A DNA stretch of 64,000 nt from CAZHNW01 sp942491575 (GTDB lineage Bacteria; Spirochaetota; UBA4802; UBA5550): NCBI GenBank assembly GCA_942491575.1, contig CALOBT010000031.1:372001-436000 (forward strand), written 5' to 3'. A program made the position numbers and the translations under genes. This document shows positions 35,268 through 44,030 of the stretch, piece after piece (position 1 is the stretch's first letter; each line of letters opens with the position of its first letter). Under the pieces are notes generated by a model. That model did no database searches, was not told where the DNA came from, and saw only the letters and a program-made list of their open reading frames with translations.

Positions 35268-35732
35268 ATGAAGAGAAGTTTAATGTCTTTTATTGTGATC
35301 TTTATTATGAGTTATTTCAGCGCAGGATGCATGGGCTTAATGGGTTACCACCGCTACAATTGTAAAAATGGGAAAATCCTTACCAATAATGGTTTTCAAA
35401 TTATCATTGATGATGTTAAAAGCGGAGGATTATCAACAAATTATTTCATGGACATCAAGATTCGTAATGTGGGCAATAGTAAGAGATTTTTTGATTCTGG
35501 AGAGCTTGAGCTGGTAAATTCAAAAAGCGGCTTAACTTTCTATTCAGTATCTAAAGATAAATCGTCTATTAGTGTTCCTGTTGGAATGGCAAATCTTATT
35601 ACCAAAACAGCTATTAATCCTGGAAGGATGATTGCCGGAATGCTTTGGTTTACTACCCCTGCCCATAAGGCTGACGCCAGGGAGCTGACAATGTATTATG
35701 GAGAGAAATCAATCAATCTGCACAGGCGATAA
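35268..35732 (+). CDS. Lipoprotein of unknown function
   Basis: This is a 154-residue protein beginning MKRSLMSFIVIFIMS with lipobox YFSAGC. I chose ATG 35268 because AGAGG lies 7 bases upstream; an in-frame GTG at 35262 has poor spacing. The mature domain (about 40-145) has alternating strands and reads like a DUF4352-type immunoglobulin-like fold (DIKIRNVGNSKRFFDSGELEL), a weak similarity. It is a single gene in the accessory region. Confidence 0.6.
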   Translation: MKRSLMSFIVIFIMSYFSAGCMGLMGYHRYNCKNGKILTNNGFQIIIDDVKSGGLSTNYFMDIKIRNVGNSKRFFDSGELELVNSKSGLTFYSVSKDKSSISVPVGMANLITKTAINPGRMIAGMLWFTTPAHKADARELTMYYGEKSINLHRR

Positions 35733-35946
35733 AAGGTTGATTGGTTAATTAAATGGGGTCAGGCTATATGAATATTTGTTGACAAAAGAGTTTGTATCTA
35801 TTATGAAATCCCCTATTGGAGCATGGAGTGTTGTTGAGTTATAATAGTTGCTTCAGGGCAATAAAGTCTTGACTCTATTGCAGGGACAATACTGAAAGAA
35901 TTCAAAAGTAGATTATTGATGTAATTATTTAACAAGGAGTACAATT

Positions 35947-36549
35947 ATGAAGAAGAGTTTTGTTTTTTTAATGTTGGCAGGTGTTGTTTCGTTATTATTG
36001 CTTGCGGGATGCGACAGTGATAGCAGTAAAACCCTTTCTAGGAAAGAGGTGGTGCAGAAGGTCATGATGGCTTCCCAGAATGCTAATGAGGAGATTAATA
36101 GTGGCAGTAGAGGTAGAGATTTTACTACGTCAGAACCTATTCCTGTTGATTACAGTGAACCGGGAATGACTCTTACTGGTTCATTAGAATTCACAAATGC
36201 CAGTCTATTGAATCAGGAATATAGTGGAATTCTCACTACCACATATACCGATTATTCCGCGGCACAGTATACCTTAAATGGTCAAACGGTTCAGGATTAT
36301 GAGGTTGCAATTAAAATGTCCGGTAATATTGATGATCCTCTATCTATTCAATTAGAGTCCATGACCTTAACAATAACCATGAATGGCGAGATTGCCGTGA
36401 CTGGAGATGAGTCCGGTATTATTAAATTCAATGATCTAAAAGTGCAAATCTCTGTTAATGGAAACACCGTAAAGGCTACGGTAATCTCAGGTAATGTTAC
36501 CTTTGATGGTCAGACGATTGATGTTTCCGGAGATGTAACAGTAGAATAA
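35947..36549 (+). CDS. Lipoprotein of unknown function, beta-rich
   Basis: This 200-residue protein has a lysine-initiated signal peptide and lipobox LLAGC (C22), preceded by an AAGGAG ribosome-binding site. The mature part is rich in serine, threonine and alternating hydrophobic residues, typical of a beta-sheet or solenoid, with repeated strands of the type MTLTGSLEF, VAIKMSGNI, LTITMNGEI and KVQISVNGN. I do not recognise a family. A bidirectional terminator follows the stop. Confidence 0.65.
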   Translation: MKKSFVFLMLAGVVSLLLLAGCDSDSSKTLSRKEVVQKVMMASQNANEEINSGSRGRDFTTSEPIPVDYSEPGMTLTGSLEFTNASLLNQEYSGILTTTYTDYSAAQYTLNGQTVQDYEVAIKMSGNIDDPLSIQLESMTLTITMNGEIAVTGDESGIIKFNDLKVQISVNGNTVKATVISGNVTFDGQTIDVSGDVTVE

Positions 36550-36573
36550 AAATAAATAATATCAATAAATATA

Positions 36574-36603
36574 AAAAAACGGCATTTTTAATGCCGTTTT
36601 TTT
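36574..36603. terminator. Bidirectional terminator
   Basis: AAAAAAACGGCAT and ATGCCGTTTTTTT pair around a 4-base TTTA-type loop. A and T tracts on both sides let it work for the lipoprotein gene on the plus strand and the enoyl-CoA hydratase remnant on the minus strand. Confidence 0.85.
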
Positions 36604-37033
36604 ATTTGAAGGTTGCGTAATATTTACCGGTAAATATCGGTTTTCTTTTTTCCATCATTGCCTTTGCTGCTTCGTTAAGATCTTCCTCGATTTCATTGGG
36701 CATTTTTTCCGATTCCGCCATAAGGGTATTGTGGTCTTCGTAGACCTTGTTTACCAGAAGAATTTCTTTTGCACTTTCCGCATTAAAGTACTTTGGAGTA
36801 AAGGCAAGCTCACGGGCAATTCCCTGTCCCATGATGAGGGGGATACACTGCAGCACTCCCACGTCAGCCACGAAGGTGACTCCTACTTCTCTCAGGGAAA
36901 ATTCCGCGTCTTTGCTTGCGAGGCGAATATCACAGGCGGTGACCATGTTGAAGTCCGCTCCGATACTGTATCCATGAATGGCGGCGATGACCGGTTTCCT
37001 GCATCGCTCGATGCAGGTGTTTGTCTCCTGCAT
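36602..37033 (-). pseudogene. Enoyl-CoA hydratase/isomerase remnant
   Basis: The 143-codon frame matches the middle and extreme C-terminus of a crotonase-family protein (ECH1 dienoyl-CoA isomerase type): CRKPVIAAIHGYSIGADFNMVTACDIRLAS, then AELAF-like and VNKVYEDHN segments, ending AMMEKRKPIFTG. About 100 residues at the N-terminus are missing, including the first oxyanion-hole strand. About 60 residues between MPNEIEE and DLNEAAKAMM also appear deleted. It is still open but unlikely to fold as an active enzyme. The 3' end adjoins a terminator. Confidence 0.75.
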
Positions 37034-37148
37034 GGCATCACATCATACCAGCAGGTATTTCGAAAAGGCATACAAGCTTAATAAAAAGTAAAAGGTTGCA
37101 TACAAGGGATTCGAATATATTCGAAAAATCTATTCAGTAGAGAGCGAA

Positions 37149-37472
37149 TTGAGAAGTAAAACACTAAACCAGAAAATTTTGTTGAAAGACGGAAGAATAT
37201 TAAACAGGTTTGAAACGCTGAAAGACTCTGTTATACAACAAAGTAAAGCTGAAGAGTTAATCGACTATATTTTATCTGAATGGGGGAAATTAATCAGTTG
37301 CCAAAAACATCATCTGTTAATCCCTGACAGTAATTTCATAGAAAATGCCATCAGACCTTTTGTTCTGGGCCGTACAAACGGGCTCTTTTTAAATAGCGCC
37401 AGGGGAGCAGAATTCAGCACTATCCTTTACAGCCTTGTAGAATTTGCTAAAGCCAAAAAGCTTGAGCTGTAA
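37149..37472 (+). mobile_element. IS66-family transposase C-terminal remnant
   Basis: The 107-codon frame carries the C-terminal signature of IS66 transposases: NFIENAIRPFVLGRTNGLFLNSARGAEFSTILYSLVEFAKA, with the conserved ENAIRP glutamate. The upstream catalytic part is absent, and so are tnpA/tnpB accessory genes and recognisable terminal inverted repeats. It marks past transposon activity next to the enoyl-CoA hydratase remnant. Confidence 0.8.
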
Positions 37473-37785
37473 AAATATCTCCGATATTTTTCTATCGTCT
37501 GCCTGCATTGGAAGTGAAGACAGGTCTGCGAGCCATCCAGCCGGATATAATTACCTCTGAAATGACTCAATTCCATTAATTATAATTTTGAAAAAAACAT
37601 CAACCAGAAAAAAGGAAATGGGGTTGTTTTAATACATACGTTAAAACGCCAATCGCCTTGATTTATTACTACAGGACCAATAAAAAGTTAAGTTTTTCAG
37701 TTGTTATACGGTCGTTTTATTAGTATTCTTTATACAGCCGGTCTATTTCCTGTTATCACGTCACTGCGAGCATTGGAATCTATTT
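37473..37785. other. Intergenic stretch without recognised content
   Basis: The 313 bases between the IS66 remnant and the large kinase gene carry no recognisable gene. The first part may be residual IS66 3' sequence, and the last part should contain the kinase promoter. No clear promoter boxes were picked out. Confidence 0.4.
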
Positions 37786-40700
37786 ATGAAATGGCATTAT
37801 GATATACTAAAAAAGTTTGTTAATAAATATTTTGTTAAAATTATTGAAGAACTTGAAAGCCAAATAACTGAATTAGAAAAGAATCAAAAGCATTTAAAAG
37901 AAAATGAAACCTATAATAAAATATTGTATATGGAATCTCATATTCCGCATGTTGTTATGGATCCCGAAACGGGTTTTTTCACCGATTGTAATCCTGCAGG
38001 GGGAAAAATTTACGGCTATTCAAGCAAAGATGAATTAATCGGAAAAACCCCTTATGATGTTTCCGCACCTTATCAATATGATGGTAGAGATTCTGCATCA
38101 GTAGCTAAAGAAAGAATCAAACATGCCCTCAAGGAGGGCGCCTGTCTTTTTCAATGGCGATGCCAGCGTCCGGATGGAACGATGTGGGATGCAGAAGTAT
38201 TTCTAATGAGATTTACGCTTCATGGAAAAGCAATGCTTCAATATACCATACAGGACATCACACAAAAGAAGCAGGTTGAAGAGGCTCTAAAAGAAAGCCA
38301 GATATATAATGAAATTCTTTTTGCAGAATCTCATATCCCGCATGTTGTTATGGATCCTGAAACAGGTCTGTTTACTGACTGTAATCCAGCAGCGGTAAAA
38401 ATATATCGATTTACAGAAAAAGAAGATGTTATCGGTAAGAGCCCTTATGATGTTTCAGCTCCCTATCAATATGATGGCAGAGAGTCAGGAGAAGCTGCTG
38501 AAGAGCAAATAAATCGGGCTTTAAAGGAAGGGGGCCATCTCTTTCAGTGGCTTCACCAGCGAGAGGATGGCTCTCAATGGGATGCGGAAGTATATTTAAT
38601 GAGCTTTTATCATAAGGGTAAAACAATGCTGCAGTTTACACTGCAGGATATCACAGAAAAAAGACAAAATGAAGAAGCTCTGAGGGAAAGTGAAGAAAAA
38701 TTCCGCAGGCTTTTTGAAGATTCCGCTGATGCAATTTTGCTTTTAGATAAAAATCGTTTCATTGAATGTAACCGGGCCGCAGTTAAAATGCTAAAGCTGA
38801 ATTCAAAAAATGATATCTATAATTTGCATCCTTCAGAACTTTCCCCTCCTGTTCAACCAGACGGCAGAGACTCGGTAGGAAAGGCGGAAGAAATGATGGC
38901 CCTCGCACGCAACAAGGGGAGCCATCGTTTTGAATGGAACCATAGAAAGGCGGATGGCGAAGTATTTCCGGTCGAAGTGCTTCTTACTCCTATTATTCAA
39001 AAAAACCGTCAATTGATTCATACCATATGGAGAGATATAACAGAAAGAAAGAAGGCGGAACAATCTATCCGAGATGCCAATAAAGCAAAGAGTGAATTTC
39101 TTGCAAGAATGAGTCATGAGATACGGACTCCATTAAATGCCATACTCGGAATGACCCATTTACTCCTTAGATTAAGCCTTTCCCAAAAGGGAATTGACTA
39201 TACTCATAAAATTAAAGCTTCGGCAGATCATCTTCTTGGGATCATCAATGACGTTCTTGATTATTCAAAGATAGAAGCTGATTGTGTTACCCTTGAAAAT
39301 ATTGATTTTTTCCTTGATGATGTATTGGAGTCTGTGTCGGATATGATAACCTTTAAGGCAGAGGAAAAAGGGCTGACTCTTATTTTTTCCGTCAGTAAAA
39401 ATGTACCATTTTCTCTTGTGGGCGATCCTTTACGGTTACGCCAGGTCCTAATGAATCTTGTTAATAATGCCATTAAATTTACTGAAAAGGGTAAAATTGA
39501 GATCGGAATAATTCTCATAGAAAAATTCGAAGACACCGTTTTATTGAAATTTTTTGTAAAGGATACCGGAATAGGCCTCACTCAGGATCAAATGCAGAAG
39601 CTATTCGCTCCCTTCTCACAGGCAGATGAATCTACAACCAGAAAGTACGGGGGGACAGGTCTTGGGTTGGCCATTTGTAAATATCTTGTGGAATGTATGA
39701 ATGGTTCCATCACTATTGAAAGTGAATTGAACAGAGGAAGTACATTTTCTTTTACCGCCGAATTCGGCCATAAAGATGAACACTTATATGAAAATCAACT
39801 GCCCATCAGTACCTGGAGAAAATTATATATCTTGGTGGTTGATGCCAACGAAGATACACAGGTAACTCTTTCCACTTTGCTGCGGCAATTTTTCTTATAC
39901 ATTGATATTGTTTCCAGCAGTGAAAAAGCATTGGAACTTATCAATTCCGCACAAACAAATAATATAAATTATGATTTAGTCTTTATTGATGCGGATATTC
40001 CCGAGATGGGAGGGATAGAATGTGCTCGTTGTATCCGATTGGTAAAAAGTCATGAAGATACCTATCTGGTATTGATGACACCATATTGCAATAGTGATGA
40101 AATTAAAAGACAGACAGAGGAAGTGGGAATTCAGGGAGTCCTGTCAAAACCGGTTAATCATTCATCCTTAATAGATATAATCATGAGTTTGATTAATCGT
40201 AGTGGAAATAGATATCAAGTAGAGAAAATAAGTCGTAACTATCAATATAATCTTGCTACACCTATTCGAGGATCGCGCATTCTTTTGGTTGATGATAACC
40301 GTGTTAACCGTCAGGTGGTAGTAGAGCTGTTATCACAGCTTGGTTTGATGGTTGATACTGCTGAAAACGGGATAAAGGCAATAGCGGCAATCAAGAATAA
40401 GAAATATGATTGTGTGCTAATGGATATACAAATGCCTGAAATGGACGGGCTTGAAGCGACCGAGATAATACGTCAAAATGAAGAGTACTTAAAGCTCCCT
40501 ATTCTCGCAATGTCAGCTCATACTCAGATAAGTGACAAAGTCAAAAGTCTAAATTGTGGAATGAATGATTATATCGCAAAACCCATCAGACCTGAAAAAC
40601 TTGTCGAAGTACTTATAAAATGGATTAGTCCTTCCGCATTTGTAGAGCATTCGACCAGGATTATCTCAACGGATGAAACTCCGCAAATAAAGAGAGATGA

Positions 40701-41313
40701 AATATTGGATGTTTCAGGTTTGCTGCAAAGAATTGGAGGGAATGAGGAAGTTCTTTATCGAATTTTATGTAACTTCTATCAAGATTATAAAAATATTCCT
40801 GCTGAAGTAGAAAAAATAATTACTACCAATCTATATCAATCTTTGCAAAGCATCATTCATGCCATTAAAGGGGCGGCGGGAAACATTGGTGCAGTTAGAC
40901 TGTATATTGCCGCTTCTGTATTTTATGAATGCCTAAAAAATGAAGATAAAGAGAAAGCCATTAAATCGAGTATAATATTTTCACAATCCCTTATAGAATT
41001 ACTGGGAGAAATAGTAAACGTTGTTGAAAAAAGCAGCTATATAGAATCTCAAAACATAGCTTCATCGGAAATTCTGAAGAACAATGAAAAAAAAGAAAAG
41101 GAACTGATAAGGTTGCTGGAAGATATCAAACCACTGCTGGAAAAAGGCAATTATGAAGTGGAAGTATTTATTCCTAAACTAAAGAAATATCTTGTTTTTG
41201 ATGAAACTCATGACGCTGTTAAAACCATCATTAAATATATAGAGAACTTTGATTACCGCGAAGCCCTGATTATCCTGAACACAATGATCAGCGCAGTCGA
41301 AGAGGAAACATGA
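37786..41313 (+). CDS. Hybrid histidine kinase with three PAS domains, two receivers and HPt
   Basis: This 1175-residue cytoplasmic protein starts with a short coiled coil. Two near-identical PAS domains follow at about 45-165 and 176-296 (period 131 residues, shared SHIPHVVMDPETG), then a third PAS (about 305-425). HisKA has its histidine in SHEIRTPLNAILG at about 441. HATPase_c (about 545-670), receiver 1 (about 678-805) and receiver 2 (about 830-950, aspartate in VLMDIQMPEMDG) come next. An HPt domain (about 975-1085) has its histidine in IHAIKGAAGN. It has no transmembrane segment. The GGDEF response regulator that follows three bases later is the likely output, linking this phosphorelay to cyclic di-GMP. 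Confidence 0.9.
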   Translation: MKWHYDILKKFVNKYFVKIIEELESQITELEKNQKHLKENETYNKILYMESHIPHVVMDPETGFFTDCNPAGGKIYGYSSKDELIGKTPYDVSAPYQYDGRDSASVAKERIKHALKEGACLFQWRCQRPDGTMWDAEVFLMRFTLHGKAMLQYTIQDITQKKQVEEALKESQIYNEILFAESHIPHVVMDPETGLFTDCNPAAVKIYRFTEKEDVIGKSPYDVSAPYQYDGRESGEAAEEQINRALKEGGHLFQWLHQREDGSQWDAEVYLMSFYHKGKTMLQFTLQDITEKRQNEEALRESEEKFRRLFEDSADAILLLDKNRFIECNRAAVKMLKLNSKNDIYNLHPSELSPPVQPDGRDSVGKAEEMMALARNKGSHRFEWNHRKADGEVFPVEVLLTPIIQKNRQLIHTIWRDITERKKAEQSIRDANKAKSEFLARMSHEIRTPLNAILGMTHLLLRLSLSQKGIDYTHKIKASADHLLGIINDVLDYSKIEADCVTLENIDFFLDDVLESVSDMITFKAEEKGLTLIFSVSKNVPFSLVGDPLRLRQVLMNLVNNAIKFTEKGKIEIGIILIEKFEDTVLLKFFVKDTGIGLTQDQMQKLFAPFSQADESTTRKYGGTGLGLAICKYLVECMNGSITIESELNRGSTFSFTAEFGHKDEHLYENQLPISTWRKLYILVVDANEDTQVTLSTLLRQFFLYIDIVSSSEKALELINSAQTNNINYDLVFIDADIPEMGGIECARCIRLVKSHEDTYLVLMTPYCNSDEIKRQTEEVGIQGVLSKPVNHSSLIDIIMSLINRSGNRYQVEKISRNYQYNLATPIRGSRILLVDDNRVNRQVVVELLSQLGLMVDTAENGIKAIAAIKNKKYDCVLMDIQMPEMDGLEATEIIRQNEEYLKLPILAMSAHTQISDKVKSLNCGMNDYIAKPIRPEKLVEVLIKWISPSAFVEHSTRIISTDETPQIKRDEILDVSGLLQRIGGNEEVLYRILCNFYQDYKNIPAEVEKIITTNLYQSLQSIIHAIKGAAGNIGAVRLYIAASVFYECLKNEDKEKAIKSSIIFSQSLIELLGEIVNVVEKSSYIESQNIASSEILKNNEKKEKELIRLLEDIKPLLEKGNYEVEVFIPKLKKYLVFDETHDAVKTIIKYIENFDYREALIILNTMISAVEEET

Positions 41314-41316
41314 GCA

Positions 41317-42222
41317 ATGGTTATTCATGAAAATGACACAATTCTCATTGTTGATGATGAACAGAGTAATTTGAATATCCTTGTTAATATTTTTAAATCT
41401 GATTATAATTTAGTTATAGCTAAAAGTGGCGATGAATGTCTGGAAAGAGCGGAAAAACAAAATATTGATCTGATACTGCTGGATGTAATGATGCCCGGAA
41501 TGAATGGATATCAGGTTATTCAAAAATTGAAAAGAAAAACACAGACTGCTTCTATTCCCGTAATCTTTATTTCCGCATTGGGCGAGGTTATTGATGAAGA
41601 GAAGGGGTTCCTCCTCGGAGGAGTGGATTATATAATAAAACCCTGTCATCCTTCCATTATAAAAGCCAGGGTGAAAAATCAGATTCAAATTGTACGGCAT
41701 CGTAAACTTCTCGAAAATATTGCACTGATTGATGCTTTGACTGAAATTCCTAACAGGCGTAATTATGAAAAACAATTTGTGTTTGAATGGAAAAGGGCCT
41801 CCAGGAACCGTCATCCTCTTTCTATTGCAATCATTGATGTAGATTTTTTTAAACAGTATAATGACAATTATGGGCACGCCAGCGGAGATCAGTCGCTGAA
41901 AATGGTGGCCATGGCAATTAAAACAGGATTACACAGACCCTCTGACTTTGCAGCACGATATGGAGGAGAAGAGTTTGTTCTCATTTTACCGGATACGGCC
42001 TTTGAGGGGGCCCGTACAATAGCTGAAAAGATACGGGTGATGGTGGAAGATCTTCATATTGAACATGCTTTCTCAAATGTTTCAAAATGGCTCACCGTAA
42101 GTATTGGAGGTTGTACCCGAATTCCTGAGGTCGATGAAGATATACATGCCATAATAGAATTTGCGGATAGAATGCTTTATGAAGCAAAATCAAACGGTAG
42201 AAACCGTGTGCTTTGGGCATAA
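41317..42222 (+). CDS. Response regulator diguanylate cyclase (REC-GGDEF)
   Basis: The 301 residues have a receiver domain (about 6-125) with the phosphoacceptor aspartate in LILLDVMMPGMNG, and a GGDEF domain (about 135-300). The active-site motif is GGEEF (in RYGGEEFVLIL), which is catalytically competent. DALTEIPNRR and the metal-binding DVDFFKQYND are conserved. It should make cyclic di-GMP when phosphorylated, most likely by the hybrid kinase encoded immediately upstream (GAGGAA ribosome-binding site inside that gene). No RxxD inhibitory site was confirmed. Confidence 0.93.
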   Translation: MVIHENDTILIVDDEQSNLNILVNIFKSDYNLVIAKSGDECLERAEKQNIDLILLDVMMPGMNGYQVIQKLKRKTQTASIPVIFISALGEVIDEEKGFLLGGVDYIIKPCHPSIIKARVKNQIQIVRHRKLLENIALIDALTEIPNRRNYEKQFVFEWKRASRNRHPLSIAIIDVDFFKQYNDNYGHASGDQSLKMVAMAIKTGLHRPSDFAARYGGEEFVLILPDTAFEGARTIAEKIRVMVEDLHIEHAFSNVSKWLTVSIGGCTRIPEVDEDIHAIIEFADRMLYEAKSNGRNRVLWA

Positions 42223-42470
42223 ATGAAAGAAGGGAAGTTTTTATAACAATTCGTGATAACATGCTTCATAAACCCAATGCCGTGTGGCAAAGTTCTATCC
42301 ATTAATACAGAATGGGCTGCCCATGTTCCGACAGCCCGAATGTGACTATATGTAACACCGTAATTACGGCACTGTTATATCATTTCAATTTTAAAGGTAA
42401 ATCTTTTTGGGGGGAAATCAAGTTTTTAGAGAATATTTTAAGGATTATTTCTTCATTGAGAACGCGTCGG

Positions 42471-42586
42471 CCATGGCATCCCGGCACTTGGGCCTCCGTG
42501 CCCGGCGTTTCTGTCAATTGTTTATCATTCCGTTGTCCGGGAGTTGGTGCCAATGAGATTTATTATGTAGTTTGAATGCTTTTAGA
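42471..42586. repeat. Dispersed 116-bp repeat, copy 3
   Basis: It is identical to copy 1 (27673-27788) over its whole length as far as I can read. It follows about 250 bases of unassigned sequence after the diguanylate cyclase gene. The sequence directly after it encodes an Rhs fragment. Confidence 0.85.
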
Positions 42587-42589
42587 GGC

Positions 42590-42802
42590 AATTTCCTTGA
42601 TACCGAAACCACCTACTACGTCTGGGGCCTGGACTTGAGTCAGAGCCTGCAAGGTGCTGGTGGAGTTGGTGGTCTGTTGGCTTCGGTCAATCCGGAGACT
42701 TCAACGGCTGGCTATTACATATACAATTTGCATGATACCAAAATAAAAGACGCTACTATTGGAATAATAAAGTTCAAAATTATTTTATTAAATCGAACAT
42801 GA
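42590..42802 (+). pseudogene. Rhs/YD-repeat protein fragment
   Basis: The frame reads TETTYYVWGLDLSQSLQGAGGVGGLLA, the highly conserved motif just before the Rhs core end in polymorphic toxin proteins. About 40 further residues show no similarity before a stop. Neither the long upstream YD-repeat array nor a toxin domain is present. It is joined to repeat copy 3, so the repeat and the Rhs piece may have travelled together or been joined by a deletion. Confidence 0.75.
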
Positions 42803-43024
42803 TTCCCGCATGATGTTGTTTGTTGACCTGGGATGTTTATTCATTCCGCTTTATAAAACAATCCGCTATATACCGTTGACCCACTGTTTACAATAGCGCA
42901 TGCTGTCCAGGCATCAACAAATTCAGAAAATTATGCCCAACTCTGAATTCACGTGAATAATCGCCGTACCCATAGCCGTATACTATACAAAGTCCCGTAT
43001 CAACATCTTTACGGGGGGAGTCAT
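42803..43024. other. Intergenic, promoter region of the TolB-like gene
   Basis: The 222 bases have no recognised gene. A strong ribosome-binding site (GGGGGGAG, 43013-43020) for the following gene is at the end. Confidence 0.4.
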
Positions 43025-43975
43025 ATGAAATCTTTACCTGTCAGAACCATCTTATTTAATCTATTTCTGCTTATAGTTTATGTAAACCCCTTATTGTCCG
43101 CAGATAAAATGACAATTGCCGTCATGGATATTAGGCCCAATGGCATTTCAAATACGGCAGCAAAGGCGGCCAGTGATGTAATACGCTCAGAATTCGTGAA
43201 TGTTGCCAACTTCCTTATAGTGGAAAGAGGAGCGATGAATGAAATCCTGAAGGAACAGGGCCTGCAAATGTCGGGATGCACCGACCAGAGTTGCGCGGTA
43301 AAAATCGGAAAGCTTCTCTCCGCACAAAAGATAGTAGTTGGAGAGATGAATATAATAAACAGCACGGTTCTTTTTACCCTTCGAATTATTGATGTGGAAA
43401 AAGGAGTATCTGAATTCTCGGCCCGAGAGAAGGCGCCTTCCATGGAAGAAATGGATATTGCAGCAGTAAAAATTGCGCGTAAATTAACTCAACGTATAGT
43501 TTCAGGAAACAAGGAATTTTTTACCCCCATTTCTCCCCTTGGCTACTATTCCCGCAGTATCGTGCCGGGGTGGGGTCAATTCTATGCAGGTCATGAACTC
43601 AAAGGATTTACATACGCCGGGCTTTTTGTAATTTCAGGTGTGGTAATGTACTTTAATTACCAGAATTATCTGGATAAACGCGATGCCTATAAATATGAAC
43701 CCATCGGTTCCGATCAGTTCGCCGCGCGGCGTAGTGATTATCAGCTGGCATCATACCTGAGCTGGGGCTCTCTGGGGCTCATGGGAGCGGTCTACCTGGC
43801 CCACTGGGTCGATATCCTCTTTTTTTCGAAGCCTGATTTCAGCTCTCCCGAAAAAGTAGCCTTAAAACAGAATGAAGAAGGACTCTTCTTTGATGTATAC
43901 AGTGCCGCAGTTCGGGTTCCCGCGGCACGGTCAAGCGAGCTTCTCTACCAGGTTACTGTAGGTGTTCGATTCTAA
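43025..43975 (+). CDS. Exported TolB/CsgG-N-like protein with C-terminal DUF5683-like region
   Basis: I chose ATG 43025 (GGGGGGAG just upstream), giving a 316-residue protein with a signal peptide ending near LLSA. The first mature domain (about 28-155) follows the TolB/CsgG-N pattern: IAVMDIRPNGIS, FLIVERGAMNEILKEQGLQMSGC, then CAVKIGKLLSAQKIVVGEM. The C-terminal part has PGWGQFYAGHELKGF (about 175-190) and two transmembrane-like segments, as in DUF5683 proteins. It probably acts at the envelope. The following FG-GAP lipoprotein gene is 55 bases downstream and may be cotranscribed. Confidence 0.7.
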   Translation: MKSLPVRTILFNLFLLIVYVNPLLSADKMTIAVMDIRPNGISNTAAKAASDVIRSEFVNVANFLIVERGAMNEILKEQGLQMSGCTDQSCAVKIGKLLSAQKIVVGEMNIINSTVLFTLRIIDVEKGVSEFSAREKAPSMEEMDIAAVKIARKLTQRIVSGNKEFFTPISPLGYYSRSIVPGWGQFYAGHELKGFTYAGLFVISGVVMYFNYQNYLDKRDAYKYEPIGSDQFAARRSDYQLASYLSWGSLGLMGAVYLAHWVDILFFSKPDFSSPEKVALKQNEEGLFFDVYSAAVRVPAARSSELLYQVTVGVRF

Positions 43976-44030
43976 AACAATCGAATAATGCTGCCATGAA
44001 CGATATAGAAAAAATGAGGGGAATACTAAA

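Noticed and set aside
35779..35804. TTGACA/TATTAT pair as a promoter of the beta-rich lipoprotein gene
   Set aside because: The spacer is only 14 bases, too short for a confident sigma-70 promoter.
42312..42575. An 87-codon open frame overlapping repeat copy 3
   Set aside because: Its C-terminal part is simply the repeat translated (equivalent frames can be read through the other copies), and no ribosome-binding site or family similarity supports it.
27673..42586. The three repeat copies as integron attC sites or a CRISPR-like array
   Set aside because: attC core sites (GTTRRRY and its complement) are not recognisable at the ends, no integrase is present, and the spacing (over 7 kb) and copy number do not fit a CRISPR array.
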